Assembly (NCBI RefSeq): GCF_026000115.1
Contig: NZ_AP026867.1
Coordinates: 1 to 64,000 of the forward strand
DNA: 64,000 nucleotides
Reading direction: 5' to 3'
DNA from: Aureispira anguillae
GTDB lineage: Bacteria > Bacteroidota > Bacteroidia > Chitinophagales > Saprospiraceae
Shown piece by piece: positions 26,365 through 35,653 of this stretch. Under the pieces are notes generated by a model. It ran no database searches, was not told the origin of the DNA, and worked only from the letters and a program-made list of their open reading frames with translations. Made by a program: the position numbers and the translations under genes. Position 1 is the stretch's first letter. Every line of letters starts with the position of its first letter.

Positions 26365-26400
26365 CTCAGCAGCCAAAATGGTTGCTGAGCTTTTTAATTT
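26365..26400 (+). terminator. Hairpin terminator or attenuator after the first imelysin gene
   Basis: A 10-bp stem ctcagcagcc / ggttgctgag (one G-T pair) with a short loop is followed by ctttttaatttt. It may reduce transcription into the di-haem gene rather than end the operon. Confidence 0.65.
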
Positions 26401-26454
26401 TAGTAAGTAACTAAGCGTTTTATACACTTGCTTATGAGTTAATGAATGATACTT

Positions 26455-27861
26455 ATGAAAAAACAACTTCACTTTATTATAATAGCACTGATTATTACAA
26501 TTAGTTTTTCCGCTTGCCAAAAAGAAACTATTTTATACGCCGAACAAGGAGAGCAGTATTCGGGAGGAGAAACGACTTTTTTTAATGCCTCTAGAAATGC
26601 ATTTAGCTTTTCGGCTCCCAATTTAAAAGGCATGGAAGCCTTACAATTTACGACTGGAAATTCTTTTTTTAATCAAAGTTGGGTAACGGCTGTTGCATCT
26701 ACTACAGGGCGTGATGGTTTGGGGCCTTTATTTAATGAAACGGCCTGTTCTGGTTGTCACTTTAAAGATGGGAGAGGCAGAACGCCTGAGTTTGGGGAAG
26801 TATTTGGACATGGTATGCTAATTCGATTGAGTATACCTGGAACCGATGCCAATGGTGGTCCTTTAGATGAACCAATTTATGGGGGGCAATTTAGCCCTGG
26901 CGCAATTAATGGCATTAATGGAGAGGGGAATTTTGAAATTCATTATGTCGAAGAAGTAGGAGCTTATGCAGATGGCACAACTTATTCTTTGCGTAAGCCA
27001 ACTTATACCTTTCACGATTTAGCTTATGGAGCAATGGATAATAACGTTCTGATCTCACCTCGTGTTGCCAATCAAATGGTGGGTATGGGCTTGTTGGATG
27101 CCATTGAAATTTCTGCTATAGAGGCTTACATTGATGAGCAAGATTTAGATGCTGATGGAATTTCAGGAAAAGCCAATTATGTATACAATCAAGAAACTCA
27201 CACAATGGACTTAGGTCGTTTTGGCTGGAAATCTGGACATCCTAATGTACGCCAACAGGTGGCTGGTGCTTTTGTTGGTGACATCGGTATTACTTCTTCT
27301 TTATTTAGAAATGAAAATCACACCAACCTACAACCCGATTGTCAGGCTGCTCCAAACGGAAACAATAGTGATGGTTATGAATTGGACGAACAAGTGTTGG
27401 ATCGTGTAGAATTATATTCTAGCACCTTGGCGGTTCCTGGGCGTAGAGATTGGGATGACCAAGAAGTTTTGAAGGGCAAAGCTCTATTTCTACAAGCCAA
27501 TTGCCAAAAATGCCATGTACAAAAATATACCACAGGCACACATCCTAAATTTAGTGCCTTGTCCAACCAAACCATTTATCCTTATACTGATTTATTGTTG
27601 CACGATATGGGAGAAGGGTTGGCAGATAACCGCCCCGAATTTTTAGCCAATGGGCAAGAATGGCGAACGGCTCCTTTGTGGGGGATTGGTTTGGTAGAAA
27701 CGGTAAATGGGCACACAGAGTTTTTGCACGATGGGCGTGCTCGAAATCTAGAAGAGGCAATTCTGTGGCATGGTGGAGAAGGAGAAGCATCTAAGGAAGC
27801 TTTCCGCAAAATGTCAGCAGAGGAGCGCCAACAGCTCATTTTATTTGTAAAATCACTTTAA
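26455..27861 (+). CDS. Di-haem oxidoreductase family lipoprotein (DUF1111)
   Basis: This protein has a lipobox (SFSAC, about residue 20) and two c-type haem sites: CSGCH (near residue 100) and CQKCH (near residue 348). It resembles the DUF1111 'di-haem oxidoreductase' group related to MauG and cytochrome c peroxidases, including AVPGRRDWDD-type and FLHDGRARNLEEAILWHGGE motifs near the C-terminus. An upstream in-frame ATG at 26446 would add three residues. It sits between two imelysin genes, a common partnership. A function in iron or copper oxidation at the surface is inferred. Confidence 0.9.
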   Translation: MKKQLHFIIIALIITISFSACQKETILYAEQGEQYSGGETTFFNASRNAFSFSAPNLKGMEALQFTTGNSFFNQSWVTAVASTTGRDGLGPLFNETACSGCHFKDGRGRTPEFGEVFGHGMLIRLSIPGTDANGGPLDEPIYGGQFSPGAINGINGEGNFEIHYVEEVGAYADGTTYSLRKPTYTFHDLAYGAMDNNVLISPRVANQMVGMGLLDAIEISAIEAYIDEQDLDADGISGKANYVYNQETHTMDLGRFGWKSGHPNVRQQVAGAFVGDIGITSSLFRNENHTNLQPDCQAAPNGNNSDGYELDEQVLDRVELYSSTLAVPGRRDWDDQEVLKGKALFLQANCQKCHVQKYTTGTHPKFSALSNQTIYPYTDLLLHDMGEGLADNRPEFLANGQEWRTAPLWGIGLVETVNGHTEFLHDGRARNLEEAILWHGGEGEASKEAFRKMSAEERQQLILFVKSL

Positions 27862-27871
27862 AAGATTGCTT

Positions 27872-28951
27872 ATGTATAAATTAGTGCCAATAATGCTAGC
27901 CTTGTTTTTTGTAATCATGAATTTTGGCAGCTGCAAAAAACAACAAGATTTTGATAAACAACAGCTGTTAGAAGGTATCGTCAATGATTATGTATTGCCT
28001 AGTTATGAAGACTTGTTGGCAAAAAATCAAGCATTAGAAGTTGCTTGTAATCATTTTATTGGAAGTCCTACAGCTACAAGTTTGGTTGTGGTACAAGATG
28101 CTTGGAAATCGACCATGCGCAGTTGGTCGGCAGTAGAATTGCTTTATTTTGGACCTGGCAGAGAAGCCTATCGTTATCTCCAGTTGGATAATACACCAAT
28201 TAGTGCCACTTATATTGAAAATGCAATTGCCGATACCGTGTTAATTGACTCTTCTTATATTGCAGGGAGAAGTTCTTATACAAAAGGCTTAGCGAGCATA
28301 GAATATCTTCTTTTTGATGCGAATAAGAACCAACAGGTTGTTTTGGATCAATATCAGACGGCTAATTTTAAGCTTAGGAGAGCCGCTTATCTGTTGGCTT
28401 GTATTAAAAATACCAAAGCGATTATAGCGCAAATCTATAAGCAATGGAAATCAGACTATGCACATCAAATTAGTATGGCTACTGATAATAGTACTCAGGG
28501 AGGAATTGGAAACTTTAGCAATGTATTGATTCACATGAGTCAAACAATGGCACGTAAAAAAATTGGCAAAGCCTTAGGAAAGGAAAGTGCGGATGGCTTG
28601 ATTCATACGGAATATTTAGAAAGCCCTTATGCGCATTTTTCATGGGATATAATTCTATACAATTTGAAGGGCATCCAGCAGATTTTTGGCGATGAAAACA
28701 AAGGGATTGGAAGTTATTTAGCCTATTTGGTGAATGATGGAACGGCTACTACTGATATTACAACACAAATTCAAACCATCGAATCTTTAATAAATGCTAG
28801 AACGCTAACACTAGAAGAAGATTTATCCGCTAACACAGCAGAGGTTGAAGCTATTTACCAAGCAATAGGGGATTTGTATGAGCATTTAAATAATAATATC
28901 TCGACCTATTTTTCTATAACAATTCTAACCAATCCTGATGATGGCGATTGA
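27872..28951 (+). CDS. Second imelysin-family lipoprotein
   Basis: The product (359 residues from the ATG at 27872) has a lipobox (NFGSC) and the helical imelysin fold. In place of the full GxHxxE motif it has GLASIEYLLFD, so the His is missing. A TTG at 27866 could add two residues but is less likely. It starts 10 bases after the di-haem gene and should be co-transcribed. The missing His suggests a divergent ligand site compared with the first imelysin. Confidence 0.85.
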   Translation: MYKLVPIMLALFFVIMNFGSCKKQQDFDKQQLLEGIVNDYVLPSYEDLLAKNQALEVACNHFIGSPTATSLVVVQDAWKSTMRSWSAVELLYFGPGREAYRYLQLDNTPISATYIENAIADTVLIDSSYIAGRSSYTKGLASIEYLLFDANKNQQVVLDQYQTANFKLRRAAYLLACIKNTKAIIAQIYKQWKSDYAHQISMATDNSTQGGIGNFSNVLIHMSQTMARKKIGKALGKESADGLIHTEYLESPYAHFSWDIILYNLKGIQQIFGDENKGIGSYLAYLVNDGTATTDITTQIQTIESLINARTLTLEEDLSANTAEVEAIYQAIGDLYEHLNNNISTYFSITILTNPDDGD

Positions 28952-28983
28952 TTTGATGGATAATCTTCTCATATAATAATTTT

Positions 28984-29209
28984 ATGCAAGGAAACCTGTT
29001 ACTGATTGATATGAAAGAACATCGTTTAGCAGATCTTTTGGCAAATCCTATGTTCCAAGAGTAATAAAGATAAAATAGAAGGCTGCCAAGAATGTGAATT
29101 TAGATATCGTTGCTTTGATTATCGACCTGATGTAATGGGAACATCTATTAATTTATATCAAAAACCTAGTTGCGGTTATGACCCAAGAACAGCTTTATCA
29201 GGCTCTTGA
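28984..29209 (+). pseudogene. Remnant of a SPASM-domain peptide maturase (grasp-with-spasm GwsS-like)
   Basis: Reading frame 29030-29209 encodes KDKIEGCQECEFRYRC and SCGYDPRTA, which match the C-terminal SPASM iron-sulfur region of GwsS-type radical SAM maturases. The frame before it (from the ATG at 28984) encodes GNLLLIDMKEHRLADLLANP and fits the preceding part in a different frame, so a frameshift is implied. One expected Cys of the CxxC-x5-CxxC cluster is Tyr. The catalytic radical SAM half is absent. This is a decayed fragment. Confidence 0.6.
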
Positions 29210-29492
29210 TTGGCAAAAAAAGATTTTGTCAAGTTAGCAAAAGTCTCTTATAACCAATTTATTGAGTTAGCATAAGAATTCTTGTTGCTTAGACTAGCGG
29301 ATGGAGCAGAAAGTTTCCGAGATACTTTGTTGATTGTTACCAATTCCTTTTCTTTATCAGAAAGAGAAGGGTATTTGCTAAAAAAAGAAAAATGTGCTAA
29401 TCATCAATAATTGGCATGTTGCACATACTAGAGACTATCCTTACAGAATACCGAACCCAACACGAATCCTAGAACGAATAATTCTAAAATGA
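29178..29492 (+). pseudogene. Frameshifted remnant overlapping the maturase fragment
   Basis: An ATG at 29178 opens MTQEQLYQALDWQKK. The sense frame then seems to slip at a run of A near 29214-29221 into DFVKLAKVSYNQFIELA, meets a stop near 29271, continues as RLADGAESFRDTLLIVTN, and slips again at another A-run (about 29380-29386) into LIINNWHVAHTRDYPYR. The last part recalls the C-terminus of Fe(II)/2-oxoglutarate oxygenases, weakly. Its TGA overlaps the GNAT start by 4 bases. Both slips lie in homopolymers, so sequencing error is possible, but the stop argues for decay. Confidence 0.45.
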
Positions 29493-30313
29493 TGACAATA
29501 CAACCAATTAATAATGAAGAGCAACTTAATAAAATAGCATCGTTATTAGAAGCTTCTTATGGAGAGGAAGTTGATTTGAAGGATGAGGTAGATTATTTTA
29601 AGGAGGTTAATCCTAACGATTGGTATTTGGCAATAATAGAAAATGAAACAGTTGGGTTTATTCGATATTTTCCTGTTGGTACAGGAAATTTAGTAGAATT
29701 AGAGTTATATGCAACGAACCAAATTATAAAAAAAAACTTGTTGTCCTATTTTGTTCAAGTGTGGGATAAATATACAAGAACTTCTATAAGAATTTGTCTT
29801 CAAGAAAAAGAAGCAGATTTGATTCCTTTCATGGTAGATTTATTATTTGAACAGAGTAAAACTTATCAAGAGTGGCATTATACGGATATAATTAAATTAT
29901 CCGAGACTAAAGAATTAACAGTGCGTTTAGCTGTTGATCGTATTTCGGAACAAATTATTATCCAGAATTTATTGGAAGAATTTGGAGCAGCTAGCCCCAA
30001 AGTACTTGTTCGAAATATTCAAGATGAACAAATAACGGTATTGGTTTGGAAAGATAAAATAGTGGGCGTTTGTGTTGTCAGTGCGCATGAGATACAACGA
30101 GAGATTATTCAATTTGTGATAGCTCCCATGCATCGGAGAAAAGGATTCGGTAAGATATTCTTGGAACAAACAATGATGTTGTATAGAAAAACAATCCCCA
30201 AACTTCAATTTAAACTCCGTGTAAAAAAAGAAAATGAAGCTGCTATTAATTTGTATAAATCCATTGGTTTTTATCTAGTTTCGTCTGAATATTGGTTAAC
30301 TCGTACAAAATAA
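29489..30313 (+). CDS. GNAT family N-acetyltransferase with two domains
   Basis: The 274-residue protein has a degenerate N-terminal GNAT-like half (about 1-130) and a C-terminal half with the acetyl-CoA pyrophosphate loop RRKGFGK and VKKENEAAINLYKSIGF, typical of the family. The acceptor is not known. Its start overlaps the end of the decayed frame upstream by 4 bases. Being next to a broken peptide-maturase gene, it may once have belonged to a peptide modification cluster; this is inference. Confidence 0.8.
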   Translation: MMTIQPINNEEQLNKIASLLEASYGEEVDLKDEVDYFKEVNPNDWYLAIIENETVGFIRYFPVGTGNLVELELYATNQIIKKNLLSYFVQVWDKYTRTSIRICLQEKEADLIPFMVDLLFEQSKTYQEWHYTDIIKLSETKELTVRLAVDRISEQIIIQNLLEEFGAASPKVLVRNIQDEQITVLVWKDKIVGVCVVSAHEIQREIIQFVIAPMHRRKGFGKIFLEQTMMLYRKTIPKLQFKLRVKKENEAAINLYKSIGFYLVSSEYWLTRTK

Positions 30314-30338
30314 AGATTATTTGATCTAAGATAAAAAA

Positions 30339-30392
30339 GCGAGCAGTCTTTTTAACAATCAACGGACTATGATTAAAAAAAAGACTGCTCGC
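30339..30392. terminator. Bidirectional terminator between GNAT gene and pnp
   Basis: A 16-bp stem gcgagcagtctttttaa / ttaaaaaaaagactgctcgc with a loop of about 18 bases lies between two convergent genes. Each strand has a T-run next to the G/C part, so it can end transcription from both sides. Confidence 0.75.
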
Positions 30393-30416
30393 AATATATT
30401 CGACTAGTTCAGCAAA

Positions 30417-32630
30417 CTAGTTTCTGTTGTTGTGTTTTTTGTAACCACCTTTGTTGCCATTGCGATCTCCTCTATCTTGACGAGGTTTGCGAGGGCGCTC
30501 TACATAACCTTCAGGTTTGTCCATTAGGACTTTACGAGAAAGTTTGTATTTGCCAGTACGCTCATCAATCGCTAATAGTTTAACTTTTAGCACATCACCA
30601 ACACTTACTGCATCTTCTACATTCTCAATTCTAGCCCAAGAAATCTCAGAAACGTGCAATAAGCCCTCTTTGCCAGGCATAAATTCAACAAAAGCACCAT
30701 AAGGCATAATGCTAACTACTTTTGCATCATATTGTTCGCCTACTTCTGCTTCAGCAGCAATTCCTTTGATAATCGCCAAGGCTGCATCAACGGTTTCTTT
30801 GCCCACACCAGAAATAAAGACAATTCCTTTTTTGTTTTCTTCTTCAATGGTAATTGTAGCACCAGTATCTGCTTGGATACCTTGGATAATTTTACCACCA
30901 GGTCCGATAACTGCTCCAATTTTGTCACCAGGAATTTCGTAGCGAACAATGCGAGGAGCATGAGGTTTGAGGTCTTCGTTATGCGTAGGAATGGTATCGT
31001 TCATCAATCCAAGGATATGCAAACGACCTGCACGAGCTTGCTCTAATGCAGTAGCCAAAAGATCATAATCCAAACCATCAATTTTGATGTCCATCTGACA
31101 AGCACAGATACCATCTGAAGTACCCGTTACTTTAAAATCCATGTCTCCTAAGTGATCCTCATCACCCAAAATATCCGATAAAACAACAGCACGATCTCCG
31201 TCAGAAATCAATCCCATTGCGATTCCAGATACAGGAGCCTTGATTGGAACACCAGCATCCATTAAGGCCATAGAGCCAGAACAAACAGATGCCATAGAAG
31301 AAGAACCATTTGATTCTAATACATCAGATGTTACTCGTACCGTATAAGGATAATCCGCTGGGAAAACCATCTCTAAAGAACGACGAGCCAAATTACCATG
31401 CCCAACTTCTCTACGAGATACACCACCTACACGTTTCACTTCATTGGTACAGAAAGGAGGGAAGGTATAATGCAAGAAAAATTTATCATAACGTTGATCC
31501 ATTGCCGTATCAACCATAGGCTGATCCAATTTGGAACCTAAGGTAACCGTAGCCAAAGCCTGAGTTTCACCTCTATTAAAAATAGAAGAACCATGAGGAG
31601 AAGGCAGTGAATTTACCTCACACCAAATTGGGCGAATTTGATCGGGTTGACGACCATCCAAACGAACCTTTTCAGCCATAACCATCTCACGGATGGTATT
31701 TTTCATGTTGTTGTAGAAGTATTCGCTAACAAATTTGTCATTTTCTGCCATATACTCTTCTCCATATTTCTCCAACAAGTTTTCTTTCAACTCATCTTTG
31801 ATTAGAGAAAAGCCATCTTTACGCTCTTTTTTGCTAAGAGAACCTTTGGCAATAGCGTAAATTTTATCAGTAGTAGCCGCATTGATTTCAGCTTCCAATT
31901 CAGGATTAGAAGGTTGCTCTTCTGTAGCTCTATTTTCAGTAATACCTAAAGCAGCACGCAAGTCTAGTTGCAGTTGGCATTGCTCTTTGATCGCTTCATG
32001 ACCAAATTTGATCGCCTCAATTAATTCTGCCTCAGAACATTGATCCGCCTCACCCTCAACCATTGCGATGTTGTCCATTGTACCACCTACAATAAAGTTC
32101 ATATCAGCAGCTTCTAGAACCGTTCTAGTTGGGTTAACTACGAATTCTCCATCAATACGAGCTACACGTACTTCAGAAATAGGATTTTCGAAAGGAATTT
32201 CAGAAGCAACTAGGGCAGCAGAGGCCGCAAAAGCTGCATAAGCATCTGCCAAAATCTCTTTATCACCAGAGATCAAATACACAAAGATTTGTGTTTCGTT
32301 CATGTAACCATCAGGAAACATTGGGCGAATAACACGATCAATCAAGCGACAAATTAGGATTTCGCTATCCGACAAACGTGCTTCACGCTTAAAAAAGTTG
32401 CCAGGAATACGCCCAGCTGCCGAAAATTTTTCACGAAATTCAACAGTTAAAGGAAAAAAGCTTTGATCAGGCTTTGCTTCTAGTGCAGATACAGCGGTTG
32501 CTAGTAGCCACATATTTCCGTGGCGCAATACAACTGATCCGTCTGCTAAAGCAGCTAGTTTGCCACTTTCTAATGTAATTTCTTGTCCAGAAATTACTTT
32601 GGACACAGCTGTTGGTGTTTGTTTACCCAT
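30417..32630 (-). CDS. pnp: Polyribonucleotide nucleotidyltransferase (PNPase)
   Basis: PNPase degrades RNA 3' to 5' by phosphorolysis. The 737-residue protein shows two RNase PH-like cores (second: VSRREVGHGNLARRSLEMVFP and VCSGSMALMDAGVP), a KH domain with GAVIGPGGKIIQGIQ, and an S1 domain near GAFVEFMPGKEGLLHVSEI. A short basic tail rich in R, K, G and N ends the protein. It lies downstream of rpsO on the same strand but beyond a terminator, as in many bacteria where rpsO-pnp are neighbours. Confidence 0.98.
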   Translation of the reverse strand: MGKQTPTAVSKVISGQEITLESGKLAALADGSVVLRHGNMWLLATAVSALEAKPDQSFFPLTVEFREKFSAAGRIPGNFFKREARLSDSEILICRLIDRVIRPMFPDGYMNETQIFVYLISGDKEILADAYAAFAASAALVASEIPFENPISEVRVARIDGEFVVNPTRTVLEAADMNFIVGGTMDNIAMVEGEADQCSEAELIEAIKFGHEAIKEQCQLQLDLRAALGITENRATEEQPSNPELEAEINAATTDKIYAIAKGSLSKKERKDGFSLIKDELKENLLEKYGEEYMAENDKFVSEYFYNNMKNTIREMVMAEKVRLDGRQPDQIRPIWCEVNSLPSPHGSSIFNRGETQALATVTLGSKLDQPMVDTAMDQRYDKFFLHYTFPPFCTNEVKRVGGVSRREVGHGNLARRSLEMVFPADYPYTVRVTSDVLESNGSSSMASVCSGSMALMDAGVPIKAPVSGIAMGLISDGDRAVVLSDILGDEDHLGDMDFKVTGTSDGICACQMDIKIDGLDYDLLATALEQARAGRLHILGLMNDTIPTHNEDLKPHAPRIVRYEIPGDKIGAVIGPGGKIIQGIQADTGATITIEEENKKGIVFISGVGKETVDAALAIIKGIAAEAEVGEQYDAKVVSIMPYGAFVEFMPGKEGLLHVSEISWARIENVEDAVSVGDVLKVKLLAIDERTGKYKLSRKVLMDKPEGYVERPRKPRQDRGDRNGNKGGYKKHNNRN

Positions 32631-32781
32631 GTTGGTAAAATTTTAAGTTTTAAGTAATATTATCCATCATGATATGCCATTTACATATCACGTCATCCAA
32701 AAATGCGACAGCTTTTTTAATTACTGAAGCTTGGGGCTAAGCCCAATATGCGACCAATTCAATATTGGGCAGCACACTATT

Positions 32782-32818
32782 CTAAAAAAAGAAAGTGCTT
32801 CGGTTCCGAAGCACTTTC
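32782..32818 (-). terminator. Terminator of rpsO
   Basis: A 13-bp perfect G/C-containing stem gaaagtgcttcgg / ccgaagcactttc (32791-32818) is followed on the minus strand by seven T residues (32784-32790). It lies 20 bases after the rpsO stop. Confidence 0.9.
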
Positions 32819-32837
32819 AAACTTTTTTATATTATTC

Positions 32838-33131
32838 TTATTTGTTCTTACCAAGAACATCTCTTATACCTAGCTCTTTAATAAGCTCACGATATTTTAC
32901 AACATCTTTGCCAGCCAAATATCCCAAAAGAGAACGTCTGTGACCAACCATTTTCAACAAAGAACGTCTAGTAGAATGATCTTTGTGGTTTGCTTTTAGA
33001 TGCTCGGAAAGATTTTGAATGCGAAAAGTAAGTAATGCAATTTGTCCTTCTGTAGAACCTGTATTTTTCGCAGAACCACCGTATTTTGTAAAAATTTCAG
33101 CAGTTTTTTCTTTTGTTAGGTAGACACCCAT
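32838..33131 (-). CDS. rpsO: 30S ribosomal protein S15
   Basis: S15 binds 16S rRNA early in assembly of the 30S platform. The 97-residue protein has the family core [36 protein letters not shown] and [11 protein letters not shown]. It carries a few extra N-terminal residues ([10 protein letters not shown]) compared with the 89-residue E. coli form, as is normal in Bacteroidota. A -7 box about 60 bases upstream and a strong terminator downstream mark it as a single-gene transcript. Confidence 0.98.
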   Translation of the reverse strand: MGVYLTKEKTAEIFTKYGGSAKNTGSTEGQIALLTFRIQNLSEHLKANHKDHSTRRSLLKMVGHRRSLLGYLAGKDVVKYRELIKELGIRDVLGKNK

Positions 33132-33192
33132 TTTTGTTTAATGTTTTGTATTGATTACTAATCAAGATATTCTAAATCATATTTTAGCTCTG

Positions 33193-33200
33193 CAAAAGTA
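33193..33200 (-). promoter_or_regulatory. Likely -7 element of the rpsO promoter
   Basis: On the minus strand TACTTTTG matches TAnnTTTG and lies about 62 bases before the rpsO ATG. No clear TTG is seen at the -33 distance, so the call rests on the -7 box and position. Confidence 0.45.
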
Positions 33201-33420
33201 CGGTATTTTTTGATAAAAAAAACTTTTACTTTAGAAAAGTACAAATTTTATAATATATTTACCTTAAACCAATTGGGGCTAAGGCTTGTAAAATAAGTTA
33301 TTTTAGCTAGTCTTGAGGCAGGGGAGGAAAGGCATATTGTATTTATCCTACCGTGTATTTCTATCTCTAACCAAGCAGGTTACCCACTATAAACAATCTA
33401 TCGACCAAAGATAAAAGAAC

Positions 33421-34746
33421 ATGGCAAAACAACAAATTAAATCATTAGAGGATATTATCTCATTTAGAAATCAAACAAAAACCTTGGAAGAATGCGAGAC
33501 AATGGTGCGTTATGCACAATCGCAGGGAAAAACAATCCCATCGCATATACTCAAGCAAATGTCGGATTTAAATGCTATTGCACATGAGTTAAACCATGAA
33601 ATAAAAGCAGGAAATGTAGAGCAATTGGATCCTCGATCGCTCAATATGGCGCTAATTGGAGATTTGCATAGAGAATTGGCAAGAGTGATTGCACCAGCGA
33701 CTCCTGCAACTGTGTTATTGATGGAGACCAATAAACGCAAAGGTCTATTTGGGTTGTTAGGTCCTGTTCCGTTGGTACGTCGGTTAAACATGATTACCAT
33801 GTTTTGTTTGCTGACATTTTTGGGCTTGTTCTTTGCCAAGGAAGTTGATTCGATCAGTGTAAATGGTGATATTCTTTCTTACGAAGGGCTTGCTTTTGTT
33901 TACAATGAGTTGGTCATCATTTGTATGGCAGCCTTAGGGGCTTCCTTTTATGCTTTGTTTGAAGTTTATAAATACATTACTAAAAACTCTTACGATCCTA
34001 AATATGATTCTATCTATTGGATTCGATTTGTTTTGGGGATCGTTTCTGGTGTTATTTTGGCGCAATTTATTTTTGTATCGCCAGAAATATTGGGAGAAGA
34101 CGTTAGCGATGTTGCCAATAATATGACCAAATCAAGAGAGTTGGGTGGTTTTATGACTTATAAGCCATTGTTGGCCTTCTTGGGTGGTTTCTCGGCTAGA
34201 GTTGTACACAAAATTCTCAACTCTATGGTAGAAGCAATCGAAACGTTCATCAGTGGTTCTGCTCGTGATATGGTGGTGGCTAGAGAAGAAGCTGCCAAAG
34301 TAAAACTACAACAACAAATTGATGGGATTAAGCAAAAGAACGCTCAAGTGGAATCTGCTGAGCGCATGAAATCTACCATGAAATTGATGCAGTTGAAAGA
34401 AGAATTAAGTTACGGAGCCAATGCAGATGATATTGCCTTTAGGTTGAATCAACTTATGAACGAGTTTATGCAGCCTGTTGGTGGAGTAGATATTGATTTT
34501 AATAAATCTATGAATGCGCCAGTTCCTAGCCCTTCAACGCCTCCTATTGTTGAGAACTATGAACCTGAAGTGGTCGAGAATTTTGACGATCCTATTGTTA
34601 ATGATAATGGGGAAGAGGTACATGTACATGATGTAGATGCAATTGATATTCCTGATTTTCCAGACGATATGGACAACCCTGATTTTCCTATGCCTGGTGA
34701 CATTAAGGATGACTTTGATCCTAATGATCCTAACCTTAAGGTTTAG
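33421..34746 (+). CDS. Unknown membrane protein with acidic C-terminal tail
   Basis: I do not recognise this 441-residue protein. An N-terminal helical cytoplasmic region (1-120) is followed by about three hydrophobic segments (near residues 122-140, 160-180, 200-220) and a further weakly hydrophobic one near 240-255. A long charged helix with coiled-coil character (about 275-335; AAKVKLQQQIDGIKQKNAQ) comes next. The C-terminus is low-complexity and very acidic, rich in D, P and F (IDIPDFPDDMDNPDFPMPGD). It stands alone, with 289 bases upstream and a MITE-like element downstream. It may act as a membrane scaffold, but that is speculation. Confidence 0.75.
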   Translation: MAKQQIKSLEDIISFRNQTKTLEECETMVRYAQSQGKTIPSHILKQMSDLNAIAHELNHEIKAGNVEQLDPRSLNMALIGDLHRELARVIAPATPATVLLMETNKRKGLFGLLGPVPLVRRLNMITMFCLLTFLGLFFAKEVDSISVNGDILSYEGLAFVYNELVIICMAALGASFYALFEVYKYITKNSYDPKYDSIYWIRFVLGIVSGVILAQFIFVSPEILGEDVSDVANNMTKSRELGGFMTYKPLLAFLGGFSARVVHKILNSMVEAIETFISGSARDMVVAREEAAKVKLQQQIDGIKQKNAQVESAERMKSTMKLMQLKEELSYGANADDIAFRLNQLMNEFMQPVGGVDIDFNKSMNAPVPSPSTPPIVENYEPEVVENFDDPIVNDNGEEVHVHDVDAIDIPDFPDDMDNPDFPMPGDIKDDFDPNDPNLKV

Positions 34747-34824
34747 TTAGGGAGAAAGTACATTGATATATAGTATAACTTTGAGGATGCGATGATATAA
34801 TGTTATTGTCGCATCTTTAATATT

Positions 34825-35055
34825 GAAGTTGTTTAAGAATAGCCTTACATCACTAATGAAAGCTAATTTCTAGCTACTCTGCGTTAAAAATTTTCTCCAT
34901 AGCGCTGCTATGAAGAAAATATGCTTAACGCTTATAGCTCTAGCTATAAGCCTGCGCAGTTCGCTATGCTCATGCCTTGTTTATCTAAAAATTAGTACTC
35001 ATTATCAACAAAACTGCGAAGCACTCACAAAGTAATTCCATTTTTAAACAACTTC
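34825..35055. mobile_element. MITE-like element, copy B (inverted relative to copy A)
   Basis: Terminal inverted repeats GAAGTTGTTTAAGAAT (34825-34840) and attttttaaacaacttc-type complement (35040-35055) flank an interior that matches copy A on the opposite strand: gctaatttctagctactctg, aaattttctccatagcgctg and ttatctaaaaattagtactc. It also holds an extra palindromic block (cttatagctctagctataag) absent from copy A. It is 231 bp, non-coding, and sits 23 bases before the next gene. Confidence 0.75.
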
Positions 35056-35078
35056 TTTAAAATAGATTCATTGGGACT

Positions 35079-35531
35079 ATGCAAAACCTACTATTTTTTC
35101 TATTGTTTCTATTTATAGGAACAGCAAGTACCGCTCAACAGATTGATGAGTCGCTTTTAGTGGCTTCCTTAGAGCGAACAACTTGTTATGGCAATTGTCC
35201 CTATTATGAGGTTAAGTTCTATGCCAATGGTTTCGCCACTTATCATGGAAAGAAGAATGTAGAATTTATGGGGCAATACCAGGCAACCATCCCCAAAGAA
35301 TTGTTGACAAAATTACTCCAAAAAGCGGATTTAATTGGGTATCATGATTTGGGCAATAAATATCCTGTTAAGGGGCTTGGCATTATAGACTTTCCTGTTT
35401 GTATCACCAGCTTAAAAACAGAGCAGGGACAAAAAATAATTTATAATAGAAATGACGCTCCACAAAGATTGGTCGATTATCAGAAATTTTTTGATGAATT
35501 AGTAGAGGAAATTGATTGGCAAAAAAAATAA
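35079..35531 (+). CDS. DUF6438-type secreted protein
   Basis: The 150-residue product has a signal peptide (MQNLLFFLLFLFIGTASTAQ) and the motif SLERTTCYGNCPYYEVKFYANG, followed by GKKNVEFMGQY and a helix with LLQKADL. This is the pattern of DUF6438, small Bacteroidota exported proteins with a conserved C-x-G-x-C-P motif. The function is unknown; the two cysteines may form a disulfide. It is preceded by the MITE-like copy B, which may carry its promoter. Confidence 0.75.
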   Translation: MQNLLFFLLFLFIGTASTAQQIDESLLVASLERTTCYGNCPYYEVKFYANGFATYHGKKNVEFMGQYQATIPKELLTKLLQKADLIGYHDLGNKYPVKGLGIIDFPVCITSLKTEQGQKIIYNRNDAPQRLVDYQKFFDELVEEIDWQKK

Positions 35532-35604
35532 AAAATATTTTCATTGATAATGAGCTATTTAGCTTGATTGTTTGAAATAAGTTCAAAAAAAAGAAGCATG
35601 AAAT

Positions 35605-35634
35605 TTGCAATCTAAAAAAAAGACACTATATTTG
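35605..35634 (+). promoter_or_regulatory. Promoter of tRNA-Cys
   Basis: TTG (35605-35607), a 19-base spacer and a perfect -7 TATATTTG (35627-35634) lie 20 bases before the tRNA. Transcription would start near 35641. Confidence 0.8.
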
Positions 35635-35653
35635 CATTCCATCAAGGAACGAT

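Noticed and set aside
29030-29492. Intact genes in the gap before the GNAT gene
   Set aside because: Stops and frame changes break both candidate proteins, and the longest pieces are only fragments of larger families.
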